The notes under the pieces were generated by a model, which searched no databases, was not told the origin of the DNA, and saw only the letters and a list, made by a program, of their open reading frames with translations. From positions 29,590,968-29,654,967 of the forward strand of contig OZ038509.1 in NCBI GenBank assembly GCA_964036315.1: a DNA stretch of 64,000 nucleotides, in the 5' to 3' direction. A program made the translations under genes and the position numbers. How positions within the stretch are numbered: the first letter of the stretch is position 1; each line of letters begins with the position of its first letter. This DNA is from Acanthosepion esculentum. Lineage: Eukaryota > Mollusca > Cephalopoda > Sepiida > Sepiidae. This document shows positions 62,601 through 64,000 of the stretch, piece after piece.

Positions 62601-64000
62601 AGCGTTAAACACGGTATTTTGAAAATTGATGTTGCTGTTTGAAAACATTAGAAAACCAATAAAATTATTGAAAATCGATATGGTATCGATCTGAAAATAT
62701 TGATTTTGACAATTTCCAACAGTTTCCACAAAGTTTTATTGCAAATATAAAGTTTTACAAACTTTTGAAAAATATTGAAATTTCAATGCAAAAGTAAGCA
62801 TTTCAATCTAGTTTTTCAACGTTAAACACGGTATTTTGAAAATTGATGTTTGAAAACATTAGAAAACCAATAAAATTATTGAAAATCGATATGGTATCGA
62901 TCAGAAAATATTGATTTTGACAATTTCCAACAGTTTCCACAAAGTTTTATTGCAAATATTATGTTTTACAAACTTCTGAAAAATATTGAAATTTCAACGC
63001 AAAAGTCAGCATTTCAAGCTACTTTTTCAACGTTAAACACGCTATTTTGCAAATTGATGTTGCTCTTTGAAAACATTAGAAAACCAATAAAATTATTGAA
63101 AATCGATATGGTATCGATCAGAAAATATTGATTTTGACAATTTCCAACAGTTTCCACAAAGTTTTATTGCAAATATTATGTTTTACAAACTTTTGAAAAA
63201 TATTGAAATTTCAACGCAAAAGTCAGCATTTCAAGCTACTTTTTCAACGTTAAACACGCGATTTTGCAAATTGATGTTGCTGTTTGAAAACATTAGAAAA
63301 CCAATAAAATTATTGAAAATCGATATGGTATCGATCAGAAAATATTGATTTTGACAATTTCAAACAGTTTCCACAAAGTTTTATTGCAAATATTAAGTTT
63401 TACAAAGTTTTGAAAAATATTGAAATTTCAATGCAAAAGTAAGCATTTCAAGCTAGTTTTTCAACGTTAAACACGGTATTTTGCAAATTGATGTTGCTGT
63501 TTGAAAACATTAGAAAACCAATAAAATTATTGAAAATCGATATGGTATCGATCAGAAAATATTGATTTTGACAATTTCCAACAGTTTCCACAAAGTTTTA
63601 TTGCAAATATTAAGTTTTACAAAGTTTTGAAAAATATTGAAATTTCAATGCAAAAGTAAGCATTTCAAGCTAGTTTTTCAACGTTAAACACGGTATTTTG
63701 AAAATTGATGTTGCTGTTTGAAAACATTAGAAAACCAATAAAATTATTGAAAATCCATATGGTACCGATCAGAAAATATTGATTTTGACAATTTCCAACA
63801 GTTTCCACAAAGTTTTATTGAAATATAAAGTTTTACAAAGTTTTGAAAAATATTGAAATTTCAATGCAAAAGTAAGCATTTCAAGCTAGTTTTTCAACGT
63901 TAAACACGGTATTTTGCAAATTGATGTTGCTGTTTGAAAACATTAGAAAACCAATAAAATTATTGAAAATCGATATGGTATCGATCAGAAAATATTGATT
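59636..64000 (+). repeat. Paralogue of 41414-45746, running to the window end
   Basis: N'-A-C-B-D*-Bg-H(CTG)-N'-B-A-C-B-D*-Bg-X-V-P-A-Aa-Y, starts 59636 to 63753, each 18222 bp after its counterpart. A partial monomer begins at 63969 and is cut off after 32 bases, so where the duplication ends cannot be seen. Confidence 0.93.

Larger units (their letters stand above)
1..64000. repeat. 217-bp satellite DNA tandem array, fills the window
   Basis: The 17-base motif ATCGATATGGTATCGAT starts at 1, 218, 435, 652, 869 and so on to 63969. I counted 295 complete monomers and one partial. Of these, 273 are 217 bp, seven are 211 bp, seven are 216 bp, two are 215 bp and six are 218 bp, and the sum accounts for every base. 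All copies are head to tail on the same strand, and no foreign sequence interrupts them. The monomer is about 26% G+C. Because 217 is not a multiple of three, reading frames shift at every monomer, and stops occur in every frame. This is satellite DNA of a eukaryotic type. The species, the chromosome and any role as centromere are not shown by the sequence. Neither array edge is in the window. Confidence 0.99.

Noticed and set aside
1..64000. CRISPR array
   Set aside because: There are repeats but no unique spacers. The whole 217-bp unit is repeated, and the monomer is far too long for a CRISPR repeat-spacer unit.
1..64000. Pol III genes, tRNAs, rRNA or transposon insertions
   Set aside because: No A/B boxes, cloverleaf, terminal repeats or target-site duplications are seen, and monomer lengths account for every base with no insertion.

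Overview
The whole window is one uninterrupted head-to-tail tandem array of an A+T-rich satellite DNA. I parsed it by eye into 295 complete monomers plus a 32-base start of a 296th (from 63969). The basic monomer is 217 bp (273 of 295 copies). The other 22 are 211, 215, 216 or 218 bp because of six recurrent small indels, and these lengths sum exactly to the observed coordinates. The first monomer is about 74% A+T. All copies lie in the same orientation. I see no unique flank, transposon, RNA gene or credible protein-coding gene, so the array continues past both ends. An array this long and homogeneous fits a eukaryotic nuclear genome, most likely (peri)centromeric or other heterochromatic satellite. 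The base composition and monomer size would suit an insect, but I do not recognise the family and assign no taxon.

Monomer layout (position 1 = first base of the ATCGAT dyad): a 17-bp inverted repeat at 1-17 containing two ClaI sites; an almost invariant stretch at about 30-75; a variable half at about 76-183 that includes a 14-bp perfect palindrome (101-114); and a conserved A-rich end. A/T runs recur about every 10 bp, so intrinsic curvature is predicted. Linked base changes define monomer types. A is the reference. 'At' is A with TAG at 27-29. 'Aa' is A with GAAAATT in place of GCAAATT at 165-171. B has TAAAG and ACATTTG. C has TATTT, TAATG, CAACGC, GTCAG, CTAC and CGCTA. D has TAG, GCATCTC and TTCTGC. 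H has TAAAG, AACTTTT and GAAAATT. Rarer types are R, S, N, O, P, Q, E, U, T, V, W, X, Y and Z.

Region by region: 1-4978 mixes A/C/B with two D-Bg-X clusters. 4979-8659 is a 9-monomer tandem duplication (1946 bp). 8660-14518 is H/A/Q rich and holds an 868-bp 4-monomer duplication. 14519-17990 is two copies of an 8-monomer (1736-bp) unit. 18643-22548 is a C-B-E three-monomer (651-bp) higher-order array. 22549-34475 is a long ordered series that recurs at 44018-58550 with whole-monomer insertions and losses. 35778-37297 repeats 16689-18208. 41414-45746 recurs at 59636-63968 with one visible base difference.

Taken together, the monomer types are ordered into higher-order repeats of 3, 4, 8 and 9 monomers. 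These are nested in a loose super-repeat whose D-Bg-X landmarks begin at 1737, 22549, 44018 and 62240 (spacings 20.8, 21.5 and 18.2 kb). Chimeric monomers mark unequal-exchange junctions. The most notable sequence candidate is the conserved dyad with two inward CGATA half-sites per monomer, including a recurrent variant (type Y) in which both half-sites are altered together.
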